Positions 1-7,333 of a stretch of DNA of 19,897 nt are shown piece after piece. Each line of letters begins with the position of its first letter. Positions within the stretch are counted from its first letter, which is position 1. The notes under the pieces were generated by a model. The model ran no database searches. It saw only the letters and a list, made by a program, of their open reading frames with translations, and was not told the origin of the DNA. The stretch is taken from assembly GCA_964495595.1 (NCBI GenBank), contig CAZBWH010000060.1, forward strand, positions 1-19,897, in the 5' to 3' direction. The position numbers and the translations under genes were made by a program. The stretch comes from CALMFQ01 sp964495595. Lineage in GTDB: Bacteria > Pseudomonadota > Gammaproteobacteria > Burkholderiales > SCOH01.

Positions 1-381
1 CAGATGCAGGCCGGTTCGGGCCTGTACTTCGATTTTTTTCACCACATCGTCTTCACCGGTCTGCTCGTGCATGACATGAATGCCGGTGAGCTCGGTGAAT
101 GCCTTGGCGAGCACTTCCGCTTCGTAGCGATGGGTGTTGATGGTTTCGGATACCACCATGATTTTCTTGCCTTGGAACGGCTTGGCCGCTTCGCGGAACC
201 ATTCCAGTTCCTTGCGCTGCTGCTCTGCGCTCAAGGTCGTCGGACTGAACTCTTTCTGCAGCCGGGCGATCACTGCGTCGTCTCCCGGGGCGGCGACCGA
301 CAACGGCGAGACACTCGCCAAGCCGATCGCGCCTGCCACGGCCAGATGAATGGGCTTCATCCTGAGGGACTTCTTCTCCAT
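1..381 (-). CDS. ABC transporter periplasmic substrate-binding protein, GlpV-like (partial, N-terminal 127 residues)
   Basis: The visible part is the first 127 residues, and the gene runs off the left edge of the window. The start is the ATG at 381-379, preceded by a strong AAGGAGG eight bases upstream. Residues 1-30 form a signal peptide (KK, then a hydrophobic stretch ending in SPLSVA-AP), so the protein is exported. The mature part contains VVSETINTHRYEAEVLAKAF (residues 77-96) and then TGEDDVVKKIEVQ. From memory this resembles the family 1 extracellular solute-binding proteins of glycerol/polyol ABC systems (GlpV type, COG1653). That specific substrate is an inference; binding-protein membership is more secure. 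It is divergent from a LamB-type porin, which suggests that outer-membrane and periplasmic uptake of one carbohydrate or polyol are encoded side by side. The permease and ATPase genes, if present, lie outside the window. Confidence 0.78.
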   Translation of the reverse strand, partial: MEKKSLRMKPIHLAVAGAIGLASVSPLSVAAPGDDAVIARLQKEFSPTTLSAEQQRKELEWFREAAKPFQGKKIMVVSETINTHRYEAEVLAKAFTELTGIHVMHEQTGEDDVVKKIEVQARTGLHL

Positions 382-737
382 AACCACTGCCTCCTTGTGT
401 TGTTCCACTTTGCACAGGTCTGGTGCAACGGACACTGTCTGATCAACATAGACCAGTCTGAGCGGCTGCGTAAGTGGTTTAACCAATTCCGGCAGACGTA
501 TATGCCATTTCACTAGGACAATTCGCTGGCGGCTTGAAATTGGCTAGGGTGTGGCTATAACTAGCGCATGGTTGGCAGGTAATAATCGTGCGAGCTGTTT
601 GGTCGGGCCATTCTGCCATGCAGGCTGCTGCAATACCTGAAGACTATTTTCTCATTACCCAGCCAGGCATTCGTTCTGGCACATAATGAGGCATTCCCCG
701 CTTAATTGGCCGGGTATTTCAAATCAAGGAGGAGCGT
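382..737. other. 356-base divergent intergenic region, no gene seen
   Basis: This region separates the binding-protein gene (-) from the porin gene (+). I see no conserved reading frame or RNA gene in it. It holds a candidate promoter for the porin (534-561) and a short imperfect palindrome, TGGTTTAACCA, at 475-485, which could be part of a regulator site. The porin start has an AAGGAGGAG ribosome binding site at about 726-734. I found no convincing sigma-54 element on either strand. Confidence 0.6.
534..561 (+). promoter_or_regulatory. Candidate sigma-70 promoter for the LamB-type porin
   Basis: TTGAAA at 534-539 and TATAAC at 556-561 are separated by 16 bases. Both boxes are close to the sigma-70 consensus. 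Transcription would start near 568 and leave a leader of about 170 bases before the porin start at 738, long enough to hold further control. The assignment rests on motif and spacing only. Confidence 0.4.
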
Positions 738-1970
738 ATGCGTATTACATCGATGGCTTTGCTGGTTGCCAGTGCATTCACATCTTTGTCTGCCGTTGGG
801 GCGGACAATATTCCAATCGATTTCCATGGCTATTTCCGCTCCGGCACCGGCTCGGCAGATGAAGGCGGCAAGCAGGCGTGTTTCGGGCTGGCTGGGGCAG
901 ATTCGAAATACCGTCTGGGCAACGAATGCGAAACCTGGCTGGAGATTGAACTGGGCGCCGAGCTGGCAAAAATCGACAATACGACCTTTGCCGTGCACAC
1001 CCTGATGTCGTACAACGCGCCGCAGAATACCGGCATGGAAAGCAATGTCGACGCACTGCAACAAGCGTGGGGCGAGGCGAAGAATCTGGGCAGCGGCGCG
1101 TGGTCGACCGCCAGCGCCTGGGCCGGAAAGCGCTATTACAAACGTCAGGGCCCGCATCTGAACGATTACCGTTATCTGTCCAACGAGGGCCAGGGTGGCG
1201 GGATCGAGAACATCAGCGTTGGGCCGGGTAAATTGTCGTATGCCTACATCCGCCAGATCGATCCGGCCAATGAACTGATTTCGCAAACCAATCACGATCT
1301 GCGGTATGAAGGGCTGCCGACCAACCCGAACGGCAACCTTGATCTGGCGCTGATTTTCGGCAGCAAGAATAACGCTGACAATGTCGGCACCGGCAACAAG
1401 AACGGTACGCTGTTCCACGTTCAGCACAACCAGAACAAGATTTTCGGTAACGATGGCTACAACAAGCTGGTGTTCCAGTACGCTGACAAGAACATCGACC
1501 TGAGCTATGGCTCGACACCGGGCACCTACGACGGCAAGCAGGTGCGGGTGCTGGACAATTTCTTCATCGACATTAGCCGCAATCTGCAGGCTGAAGGCGT
1601 GGTCAGCTTTACCAAAATGGACAGCAGTAGCGCTTCGAAGCGCCCCGGCCAGACTCCGGATGGTGGCAAGTGGTTGTCGGCCGGCATCCGGCCGGTGTAT
1701 TCGTTCACCAAGATCTTCAGCCTGGCGGCCGAAGTCGGCTTTGACCAGATCGATCCGGAAGCCAGCAATGCCAAGACCATCCGCCTGACCAAGTTTACCA
1801 TTGCGCCGCAGATCAGCGCCGGTACGGGCTACTGGGCACGGCCGACGATCCGGGCATTTGCCACCTTTGCCGACTGGAACCAGAAAGGCGCCGTGCTACC
1901 GGCCGACGCCCGCTACAAGGACAAAACCAGCGGCATGAGCTACGGCGTGCAAACCGAAGCCTGGTGGTAA
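738..1970 (+). CDS. LamB-type outer-membrane porin (maltoporin family)
   Basis: This 410-residue protein is a trimeric 18-strand beta-barrel porin of the maltoporin family, allowing diffusion of sugars across the outer membrane. Residues 1-22 are a signal peptide ending in SAVGA. The mature protein opens with a typical first strand (IDFHGYFRSGTG). C48 and C64 match in position the disulfide-bonded pair of E. coli LamB. The stretch GKRYYKRQGPHLNDYRY followed by GGGIENI resembles the LamB family block GKRFY...D. The chain ends in EAWW, an aromatic C-terminus of the kind used as the barrel-assembly signal. The start is an ATG with AAGGAGGAG just upstream. Its divergent neighbour is an ABC binding protein rather than a classical MalE, so the natural substrate may not be maltodextrin. 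I leave the gene symbol empty because the family is clear but orthology is not. Confidence 0.9.
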   Translation: MRITSMALLVASAFTSLSAVGADNIPIDFHGYFRSGTGSADEGGKQACFGLAGADSKYRLGNECETWLEIELGAELAKIDNTTFAVHTLMSYNAPQNTGMESNVDALQQAWGEAKNLGSGAWSTASAWAGKRYYKRQGPHLNDYRYLSNEGQGGGIENISVGPGKLSYAYIRQIDPANELISQTNHDLRYEGLPTNPNGNLDLALIFGSKNNADNVGTGNKNGTLFHVQHNQNKIFGNDGYNKLVFQYADKNIDLSYGSTPGTYDGKQVRVLDNFFIDISRNLQAEGVVSFTKMDSSSASKRPGQTPDGGKWLSAGIRPVYSFTKIFSLAAEVGFDQIDPEASNAKTIRLTKFTIAPQISAGTGYWARPTIRAFATFADWNQKGAVLPADARYKDKTSGMSYGVQTEAWW

Positions 1971-1992
1971 GTCGATTAGCCTGGCAGCCTGG

Positions 1993-2056
1993 CTGCGGGC
2001 CAATAGGGACGGGGCTTGCAGCCTGGGCTGCAAGCCCCGTCCCTATTGGCCCGCAG
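1993..2056. repeat. 64-bp near-perfect palindromic repeat (copy 1), possible terminator
   Basis: Two 31-base arms (1993-2023 and 2026-2056) are perfect reverse complements around a two-base TG centre. Each arm carries the core CCAATAGGGACGGGG. There is no T-tract after it, so it is not a textbook terminator, although as RNA it would form a very stable hairpin after the porin gene. A decayed relative lies at 7169-7231, also just downstream of a gene. This suggests a dispersed palindromic repeat of the REP/BIME type. Confidence 0.85.
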
Positions 2057-2136
2057 GGCAATACTGAACAGCCGTTCACCGCTGTCCATGCCGATGGGCT
2101 AGAATCACGGCGTTTGCCATTTCCTGCTGCCCTCCC

Positions 2137-3048
2137 ATGCTGAATTTCCTCCCTGCGCCGCTGATCGGCGTGCTGGCATCGACCCTGCTGGCGATCAACA
2201 GTCTGTTCTGGGTACCGTTGTTGTTGGTATTTGCCATCCTGCGCTTGCTGATTCCGGTTCCGTTCCTCCGCAAGGCCTTGGGGCCGGTAACGCTGGCGAT
2301 TGCCGAATCGTGGATTGCCTGCAACAGCGGCTGGATGGCGCTGACCCAACGTTGCCAGTGGGATGTGCAGGGCTTGGACGGGCTGGATTACCGCAAGTGG
2401 TATCTGGTCAACAGCAATCACCAGTCGTGGGTCGACATTCTAGTGTTGCAGCATATTTTCAACCGCAGGATTCCGCTGCTGAAGTTCTTCATCAAACAAG
2501 AGCTGATCTGGGTGCCGGTGATGGGGCTGGCGTGGTGGGCACTGGATTTTCCGTTCATGCGCCGCCACAGCGAAGAATTCCTGAAAAAACACCCTCAGAT
2601 GCGTGGCAAGGACCAGGAAACTACCCGCAAGGCGTGCGAAAAATTTGCCCAGATGCCGACCAGCGTGATGAATTTTCTCGAAGGCACCCGCTTCACCCCG
2701 GCCAAGCAACAGCGCCAGCAATCACCTTACCGCCACCTGCTCAAGCCCAAGGCCGGCGGGCTGGCCACCGCGCTGAATGCCATGGGAGACAAGTTCAACG
2801 CCATTGTCGATGTCACCATCGTTTACCCGGACGGCGCACCGACCTTCTGGCATTTCATGTGCGGCAAGCTGCCGCGTGTGGTGGTGCGGGCGCGGCAATT
2901 GCCGGTGCCGCACGACATGGCACGCGGCGACTACGCCAACGACCCGGCCGTGCGCGAAGCCTACGGCGAATGGTTACGCCAGCTGTGGCAAGAGAAAGAC
3001 CAGCAGATCGGCACCTTGCTGGAGCAGTTCCGGCTGCCGTTGCGTTAG
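2137..3048 (+). CDS. PlsC-family lysophospholipid/1-acyl-glycerol-3-phosphate acyltransferase, YihG-like
   Basis: This 303-residue membrane enzyme should transfer an acyl chain from acyl-CoA or acyl-ACP to a lysophospholipid or 1-acyl-glycerol-3-phosphate at the inner membrane. Residues 10-42 are a long hydrophobic N-terminal anchor. The catalytic HX4D motif is NHQSWVD (H95, D100), and the substrate-binding EGTR motif is at 182-185 (FLEGTRFTPAK). The length (~300) and the lysine- and glutamine-rich segment after EGTR fit the E. coli YihG subgroup better than the ~240-residue PlsC itself. That subgroup assignment is from memory. I see no clear ribosome binding site before the ATG, which starts 81 bases after the palindrome at 1993-2056. 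It is convergent with modC across a MITE-like repeat. Confidence 0.85.
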   Translation: MLNFLPAPLIGVLASTLLAINSLFWVPLLLVFAILRLLIPVPFLRKALGPVTLAIAESWIACNSGWMALTQRCQWDVQGLDGLDYRKWYLVNSNHQSWVDILVLQHIFNRRIPLLKFFIKQELIWVPVMGLAWWALDFPFMRRHSEEFLKKHPQMRGKDQETTRKACEKFAQMPTSVMNFLEGTRFTPAKQQRQQSPYRHLLKPKAGGLATALNAMGDKFNAIVDVTIVYPDGAPTFWHFMCGKLPRVVVRARQLPVPHDMARGDYANDPAVREAYGEWLRQLWQEKDQQIGTLLEQFRLPLR

Positions 3049-3191
3049 GGATGTGCTGATTTATTCGGCGAGCGGGATGAAGCGCAAGGAGCCCGGCGCA
3101 CAGAAGGTGAGACATATTATGGAGATAGGCGAACCTTCGAGCACCGCGCGACGCAGCGATTCGCCCGCGCAGCCAATAAATCAGCGCATCC
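3049..3191. mobile_element. MITE-like element, ~143 bp with 20-bp terminal inverted repeats
   Basis: The ends are GGATGTGCTGATTTATT at 3049-3065 and its inverted partner AATAAATCAGCGCATCC at 3175-3191. They differ only at one C/T position, and the pairing continues inward to GGC/GCC with one extra base. The element fills almost exactly the gap between the stop codons of two convergent genes. TTA lies at 3045-3047 on the left and at 3192-3194 on the right, so a three-base TNA target duplication offset by one base is possible, as known for part of the IS5 family. The interior has no convincing gene but has short pairings such as GAAGGT (3103-3108) with ACCTTC (3133-3138). It may also act as a transcription barrier for both genes. 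Confidence 0.6.
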
Positions 3192-4262
3192 TTAAACCAG
3201 GCTCACCGCCTTGATCTGCAGCCAGACCGCCTGCCCGCCGTGCAGCGCGAGCTGGTCGAACGAGCGGCGGGTGATGCGGGCCAGCAAGGGCGAGGATTGC
3301 GCCTGGCAGCGAACCAGCATGTGGCTGCCACCGCAGGGGGCGGCGGATTCGATCCGGGCGGGCACGCGGTTGAGAATGCTGGAATCGGCATGGTTGTCCA
3401 GCGCAATGCTGACATCGCGGGCATGAATCCGCACCCGGTGTTCGCCGCCGGGCATGAGGTCACCCGCAGCAAGCCACAGGCTGCCACCGTCAAACGCCAG
3501 CTCGGCCAGCTGGTAGGCCGTGTCGATCCGGCTGACCTTGGCGGCCAGCACCACGCTGGCTTCGTCGCGGAATGCGGCGGGCAAGTCGAGCCGTGCCAGT
3601 GCTTCGGTCGGGGTGCCGGCGGCAACGACCCGGCCCTGATCCAGCAGCACCAGATAATCCGCCAGCCGCACTACTTCGTCGATGGCGTGGCTGACATAGA
3701 CGACCGGAATCTCCAGCTCGCGCTGCAGCCGCTCCAGATACGGCAGGATGTCCTGCTTGCGCTGGTAGTCGAGCGCTGACAGTGGCTCGTCCATCAGCAA
3801 CAATTGCGGTGAGGTGAGCAAGGCGCGGGCGATGGCCACCCGCTGGCGCTCGCCGCCCGACAGCCTGGCTGGCAGCCGGTCGAGCAGCTGGCCGATGCCG
3901 AGCAGATCGAGCGCCTGCTGCCAGGCCACCCGCCGCTCGCCTGCCGGAACCCGCCGCCAGCCGTAGGCCAGATTGCGCGCAACGGTCAGGTGCGGAAACA
4001 GGCTGGCTTCCTGAAACACCATCCCCAGCGCTCGCTGGTGCGGCGGCAAAAACAGGTGCTGCGCGTCGTCCTGCCAGCAGTGGCCATTGACGCTCAGGCG
4101 GCCACGGGCCAGGCGTTCCAGCCCGGCAATGGCGCGCAGGATCGATGTCTTGCCGCAGCCGGAGGGCCCGAACAGCACCGACACCCCATGCGAGGGCAAT
4201 TGCAGCGACAGCTCCAGGCAGAAGGAGCCGTAATCGAGACGAAAGGCGGCGTCGATGCTCAT
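3192..4262 (-). CDS. modC: Molybdate ABC transporter ATP-binding protein ModC
   Basis: This 356-residue ATPase powers molybdate import by the ModABC transporter at the inner membrane. The ABC domain occupies about residues 1-230. It has Walker A GPSGCGKT (32-39), Q-loop VFQEAS (Q84), signature LSGGERQ (134-140), Walker B LLLMDEP (154-160) and switch histidine H192 (YVSHAIDE). The C-terminal part, about 290-356, is a Mop-like molybdate-binding domain, which separates ModC from other ABC ATPases and allows feedback by molybdate. The length matches E. coli ModC (~352). The start codon overlaps the modB stop by four bases (ATGA), so the two are translationally coupled. It is the last gene of modEABC. 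Confidence 0.95.
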   Translation of the reverse strand: MSIDAAFRLDYGSFCLELSLQLPSHGVSVLFGPSGCGKTSILRAIAGLERLARGRLSVNGHCWQDDAQHLFLPPHQRALGMVFQEASLFPHLTVARNLAYGWRRVPAGERRVAWQQALDLLGIGQLLDRLPARLSGGERQRVAIARALLTSPQLLLMDEPLSALDYQRKQDILPYLERLQRELEIPVVYVSHAIDEVVRLADYLVLLDQGRVVAAGTPTEALARLDLPAAFRDEASVVLAAKVSRIDTAYQLAELAFDGGSLWLAAGDLMPGGEHRVRIHARDVSIALDNHADSSILNRVPARIESAAPCGGSHMLVRCQAQSSPLLARITRRSFDQLALHGGQAVWLQIKAVSLV

Positions 4263-4939
4263 CGCCGCTCCGCCCGCCGGTGAATCAGTTGCAACACCAG
4301 CAGCACCACAAAGCTGAACAGCAGCATGCCGCCGGCCAGCCAGTGCGCCTGGGGGTATTCGAGCGCTTCAACGTGATCGAAAATCTGCACCGACACCACG
4401 CGGGTAGTGCCGGGAATATTGCCGCCTATCATCAGCACCACGCCGAATTCACCGACAGTGTGGGCAAAGCTCATGACTGCCGCCGTCAACACTCCGGGGC
4501 GCGCCAGCGGCAACACCACCGAAAAAAAAGTATCCAGCGGCGAGGCACGCAAGGTGGCGGCGACTTCCAGCGGCCGTTCGCCAATCGCCTTGAATGCCTG
4601 CTGCAGCGGCTGCACCGCGAACGGTAGCGAATACAGCACCGACGCGATCAGCAGCCCGCTGAAACTGAACGGCAGCAAGCCCCAGCCGAGCGCCGTGGTC
4701 AGCCGGCCAAGCGGCCCCTGCTCACCCATCAGCACCAGCAGATAGAAACCCAGCACCGTCGGCGGCAATACCAGCGGCAAGGTCACCAGCGTGCCCACCA
4801 CCGCCGAGCCGGGGTGGCGGCTGCGCGCCAGCCACCACGCCAGCGGGATGCCAAGCAGCAGCAGGATGGCGGTGGTGGCCGACGCCAGCTTCAGCGTCAG
4901 CAGAATGGCCGACCAGTCGTCGGAGCTGACCATGGACAT
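4259..4939 (-). CDS. modB: Molybdate ABC transporter permease ModB
   Basis: This 226-residue integral membrane protein forms the transport channel of ModABC as a homodimer. It has about five hydrophobic segments, including 15-38, 45-70 and 195-218. The cytoplasmic EAA-type loop that contacts the ATPase is visible as LEVAATLRASPLDTFF, followed by LPLARPGVLTAA. Length and pattern fit the ModB family (~225). The start ATG at 4939 follows the modA stop directly (TAA then ATG). A second in-frame ATG lies two codons later, at 4933. Neither has a clear ribosome binding site, so coupling to modA is likely. Confidence 0.95.
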   Translation of the reverse strand: MSMVSSDDWSAILLTLKLASATTAILLLLGIPLAWWLARSRHPGSAVVGTLVTLPLVLPPTVLGFYLLVLMGEQGPLGRLTTALGWGLLPFSFSGLLIASVLYSLPFAVQPLQQAFKAIGERPLEVAATLRASPLDTFFSVVLPLARPGVLTAAVMSFAHTVGEFGVVLMIGGNIPGTTRVVSVQIFDHVEALEYPQAHWLAGGMLLFSFVVLLVLQLIHRRAERR

Positions 4940-5692
4940 TTACAGCGAGTACCCCGATGCGGCGATGATGGCGCGGGCCGGTTCGGATTTGAGGAACGTC
5001 AGCAGTGCGGCAGCGGCCGGGTTGTCCTTGCCCTTGTTGAGCAACACGGCGTCCTGCCGGATCGGGCTGAACAGGCTCTGCGGGACCACCCAGGCCGAGC
5101 CGGATTTGAGCTTGCCGTTGTCGTACACCTGCGACAGCGCCACGAAACCCAGTTCGGCGTTGCCGGTGGAGATGAACTGGTAGGTCTGGGCGATGTTTTC
5201 GCCGGTAACGAATTTGGCCGCCAGCGTGTCATGCAGGCCCAGGGCTTTCAGGGCATCCACCGCGGCCTGACCGTAGGGCGCGAGTTTCGGATTGGCCAGC
5301 GCCAGGTGGGCAAACTGCCCCTGCTTCAGCACCTCGCCCTTGTCGTCCACCAGTGCGGGCTTGGCGCTCCACAACACCAGCTTGCCAATCGCGTAGGTAA
5401 ACCGGCTGCTGTCGACGGCGCTGCCCTCTTTCGCCAGCCGGGCCGGGGTTTCGTCGTCGGCGGACAGCAACACCTCGAACGGCGCGCCGTTCTTGATCTG
5501 CGCGTAGAACTTGCCGGTGGAGCCCATCGCCAGCAGTGCCTTGTGGCCGGTGTTCTGTTCGAACGCTGTGGCGATTTTCTGCATCGGGCCGGCAAAATTG
5601 GCGGCCACTGCCACCTGCACTTCATCCGCCCGGGCAGACAGGGCCGCACTCACGGCAACGACGAGTACAACGGGCTTGAACAGCTGCAACAT
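4940..5692 (-). CDS. modA: Molybdate ABC transporter substrate-binding protein ModA
   Basis: This is the periplasmic molybdate/tungstate-binding component of ModABC, 250 residues with the start chosen here. I chose the ATG at 5692 because TTGGAG lies six bases upstream and it gives a clean signal peptide (MLQLFKPVVLVVAVSAALSARA-DE). In-frame starts at 5722 (TTG) and 5719 (ATG) would add 9 or 10 residues, and the latter overlaps the modE stop. Family hallmarks are the first strand VAVAANFAGP (residues 27-36), LLAMGSTGKFYAQI (53-66) and GAPFEVLLSADDE (69-81), where the small hydroxyl residues that ligate the oxyanion reside. It sits between modE and modB with almost no spacing. Confidence 0.93.
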   Translation of the reverse strand: MLQLFKPVVLVVAVSAALSARADEVQVAVAANFAGPMQKIATAFEQNTGHKALLAMGSTGKFYAQIKNGAPFEVLLSADDETPARLAKEGSAVDSSRFTYAIGKLVLWSAKPALVDDKGEVLKQGQFAHLALANPKLAPYGQAAVDALKALGLHDTLAAKFVTGENIAQTYQFISTGNAELGFVALSQVYDNGKLKSGSAWVVPQSLFSPIRQDAVLLNKGKDNPAAAALLTFLKSEPARAIIAASGYSL

Positions 5693-5718
5693 GGTTATCT
5701 CCAAGGGAAAACGAAACA

Positions 5719-6552
5719 TCAATCAAAAGTGGCCAGAATCACGTCCGACGCCTTGAACATGGCGCAGGCGCGTTTGCCGGGCGCCAGTTGCAGACGCTCG
5801 ATGCTGGCCTGGGTGACCACCGAGGTCACGCTACGGCCGCCGGGCAACTGCAGGCTGACTTCGGCATTCACCGGGCCGGGGTGGATCGCCACCACCTCGC
5901 CCCACAACTGGTTGGACGCCGACAGCCGCACCGTTTCGTCGGTGAACAGCAACACGGCGGACGATTTGATCAGCGCATAGACTTCGGTACCAATCGCCAG
6001 CCCGAGGCTTTCCGCGCTGTCGCGGGTAATCACCGCGGTGATCTGATTGCGGTCGTCCAGCCGCAGGCTGACTTCATAATCGACTTCGCCGGCACGCAAT
6101 GCCCAGACGGTGCCGCAGAACTGGTTACGGGCGCTGGTTTTCATCGCGATGCGCCGCATCAGCGAGCGGAACTGGCTGACATCGTCGACGCCGATCCGGC
6201 CCAGCCGGTCGCTGACCCGATCCAGTGCCTCCTGGTATTCCTTTTCCATCGCCCTATATAACGCCACCATGTTCCGGCCGTAATCGGTAAGTTTGGTGCC
6301 GCCGCCTTGCCGCCCGCCGACCGAACGTTCGACCAGCGGCGCGTCGGCCATATTGTTCATCGCATCGACTGCATCCCAGGCTGCCTTGTACGACAAAGGC
6401 ACGGCCTTGGCGGCCTGCGAGATCGAGCCATGTTGCTCGATCGCCTCCAGCAGGCGGATGCGGGTGTCGCCCAGCAGGGCGCCGAGCTGGGTTTCCAGGG
6501 CAAGCTTGCCTACCAGCCGCTTGGTGCCGCGCGCGGAATCGGAAGCCGTCAT
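5719..6552 (-). CDS. modE: Molybdate-responsive transcriptional regulator ModE
   Basis: This 277-residue cytoplasmic regulator binds molybdate and then DNA, usually repressing modABC. Residues 25-100 form the LysR-like winged helix-turn-helix (ALLGDTRIRLLEAIEQHGSISQAAKAVPLSYKAAW region), with the ModE signature GGRQGGGTKLTDYG at 79-92. Two Mop domains follow, at about 139-205 (from TSARNQF) and 210-275 (from SASNQLWGEV), as in full-length E. coli ModE (262). It is the first gene of the operon. Its stop (TGA at 5721-5719) is 26 bases from the chosen modA start. A palindrome matching the ModE operator type lies 12 bases upstream of its start codon, so it should be autoregulated. The ribosome binding site is weak (AAAGACGG). 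Confidence 0.95.
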   Translation of the reverse strand: MTASDSARGTKRLVGKLALETQLGALLGDTRIRLLEAIEQHGSISQAAKAVPLSYKAAWDAVDAMNNMADAPLVERSVGGRQGGGTKLTDYGRNMVALYRAMEKEYQEALDRVSDRLGRIGVDDVSQFRSLMRRIAMKTSARNQFCGTVWALRAGEVDYEVSLRLDDRNQITAVITRDSAESLGLAIGTEVYALIKSSAVLLFTDETVRLSASNQLWGEVVAIHPGPVNAEVSLQLPGGRSVTSVVTQASIERLQLAPGKRACAMFKASDVILATFD

Positions 6553-6562
6553 CGCCGTCTTT

Positions 6563-6586
6563 CGCTATATATATTGCTATATAGTT
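6563..6586. promoter_or_regulatory. ModE-type operator between modE and the molbindin gene
   Basis: The core is a perfect inverted repeat, CTATATA (6565-6571), six-base spacer, TATATAG (6578-6584), flanked by CG on the left. This agrees with my memory of the ModE consensus (CGNTATATA, short spacer, TATATANCG). It starts 12 bases upstream of the modE start codon, so bound ModE would cover the modEABC promoter. The divergent molbindin gene starts about 145 bases away, and it may or may not be controlled from the same site. Confidence 0.75.
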
Positions 6587-6728
6587 TAATCGGCAGCGGC
6601 GCACAGGGGAATAGTTCTTTCGCGCTATTCCGGCGCTATGGTTGCGCGGTTAAGCTGCTCCGCCTTAGATTGGCGGGAACACGGCAATCCTTGCGGCAAC
6701 GCCGCTTTCCCTCACCAAGGAGAATGGA

Positions 6729-7157
6729 ATGAACATCAGTGCGCGTAACCAGTTGCAAGGGGCGGTCGCCCGCATCCACACCGGCGCAGTCAACGCCGAA
6801 GTGCTGGTCGACCTGCCCGGCGGCACGCAACTCGCCGCCATCATCACCAATGCCAGCGTGCAATCGCTGGGACTGGCGCCGGGCAAACCGGTAGTGGCGC
6901 TGATCAAGGCCTCGTCGGTGCTGCTGATGACCGAAGGCAGCGGTCTGAAACTGTCGGCACGCAACTGCCTGGCCGGTACGGTCAAGACGGTGCAGGACGG
7001 CGCGGTCAACGCCGAAGTGGTGCTGCAACTGGCCGGCGGCAGTGAAATCGTCGCCATTGTCACCGAAGGCTCGGTGCAGTCGCTGGGGCTCAAGCCGGGC
7101 GTGGCGGCGTCGGCGGTGATCAAGGCCTCGGCGGTGATCCTCGGCGTACCGGCCTGA
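6729..7157 (+). CDS. Tandem-Mop molbindin, molybdate-binding protein
   Basis: This 142-residue protein consists almost entirely of two Mop domains, about residues 2-68 (from ISARNQLQGAV) and 73-139 (from LSARNCLAGTV). Each contains the repeated blocks GAVNAEV and SVQSLGL and ends in an IKAS(S/A)V strand. Proteins of this kind assemble into ring-shaped oligomers that bind several molybdate or tungstate ions, and they are thought to store or buffer the metal in the cytoplasm. The start ATG has AAGGAG six bases upstream. The gene is divergent from modEABC with a ModE-type operator in between. The two repeats are more alike than expected for old duplicates, so they probably arose by internal duplication. 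The symbol mop is sometimes used, but I leave it blank because naming varies. Confidence 0.92.
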   Translation: MNISARNQLQGAVARIHTGAVNAEVLVDLPGGTQLAAIITNASVQSLGLAPGKPVVALIKASSVLLMTEGSGLKLSARNCLAGTVKTVQDGAVNAEVVLQLAGGSEIVAIVTEGSVQSLGLKPGVAASAVIKASAVILGVPA

Positions 7158-7168
7158 TCGTCACCGGC

Positions 7169-7231
7169 CTGCAAGCCAATAGGGATGCGGCCCGCAGCCG
7201 GGCTGTGCGCCGCTTCCAGAGCGGCTTGCAG
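7169..7231. repeat. Decayed copy of the palindromic repeat (copy 2)
   Basis: CTGCAAGCC (7169-7177) pairs with GGCTTGCAG (7223-7231). Nested inside are GCGGC (7187-7191) with GCCGC (7209-7213), and CAGC with GCTG around 7195-7205. The shared core CCAATAGGGA and the block GCAGCC.GGCTG align with copy 1 at 1993-2056. It starts 12 bases after the molbindin stop, the same kind of position as copy 1 after the porin. No T-tract follows. Confidence 0.6.
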
Positions 7232-7333
7232 CCCGTCGCCCATCTGTGGCCAGACCAGCATACAGCCCAACGCTTCATGCATTTGTCACCCAACGTTGAC
7301 CAACACCCACTGATCCGCCCGGCCGTTTGCACT

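Noticed and set aside
1993..2056. Calling the long palindrome a plain rho-independent terminator
   Set aside because: There is no T-tract on either side, and a related copy elsewhere in the window argues for a repeat family, although it may still hinder transcription.
3077..3214. Short reading frame (starting MKRKEPG) through the MITE-like element
   Set aside because: The sequence is explained by the repeat, has no ribosome binding site matched to it, and runs into the antisense of modC.
4814..5980. 388-codon open frame opposite modB, modA and modE
   Set aside because: It crosses three well-supported genes on the opposite strand and has shadow-like composition.
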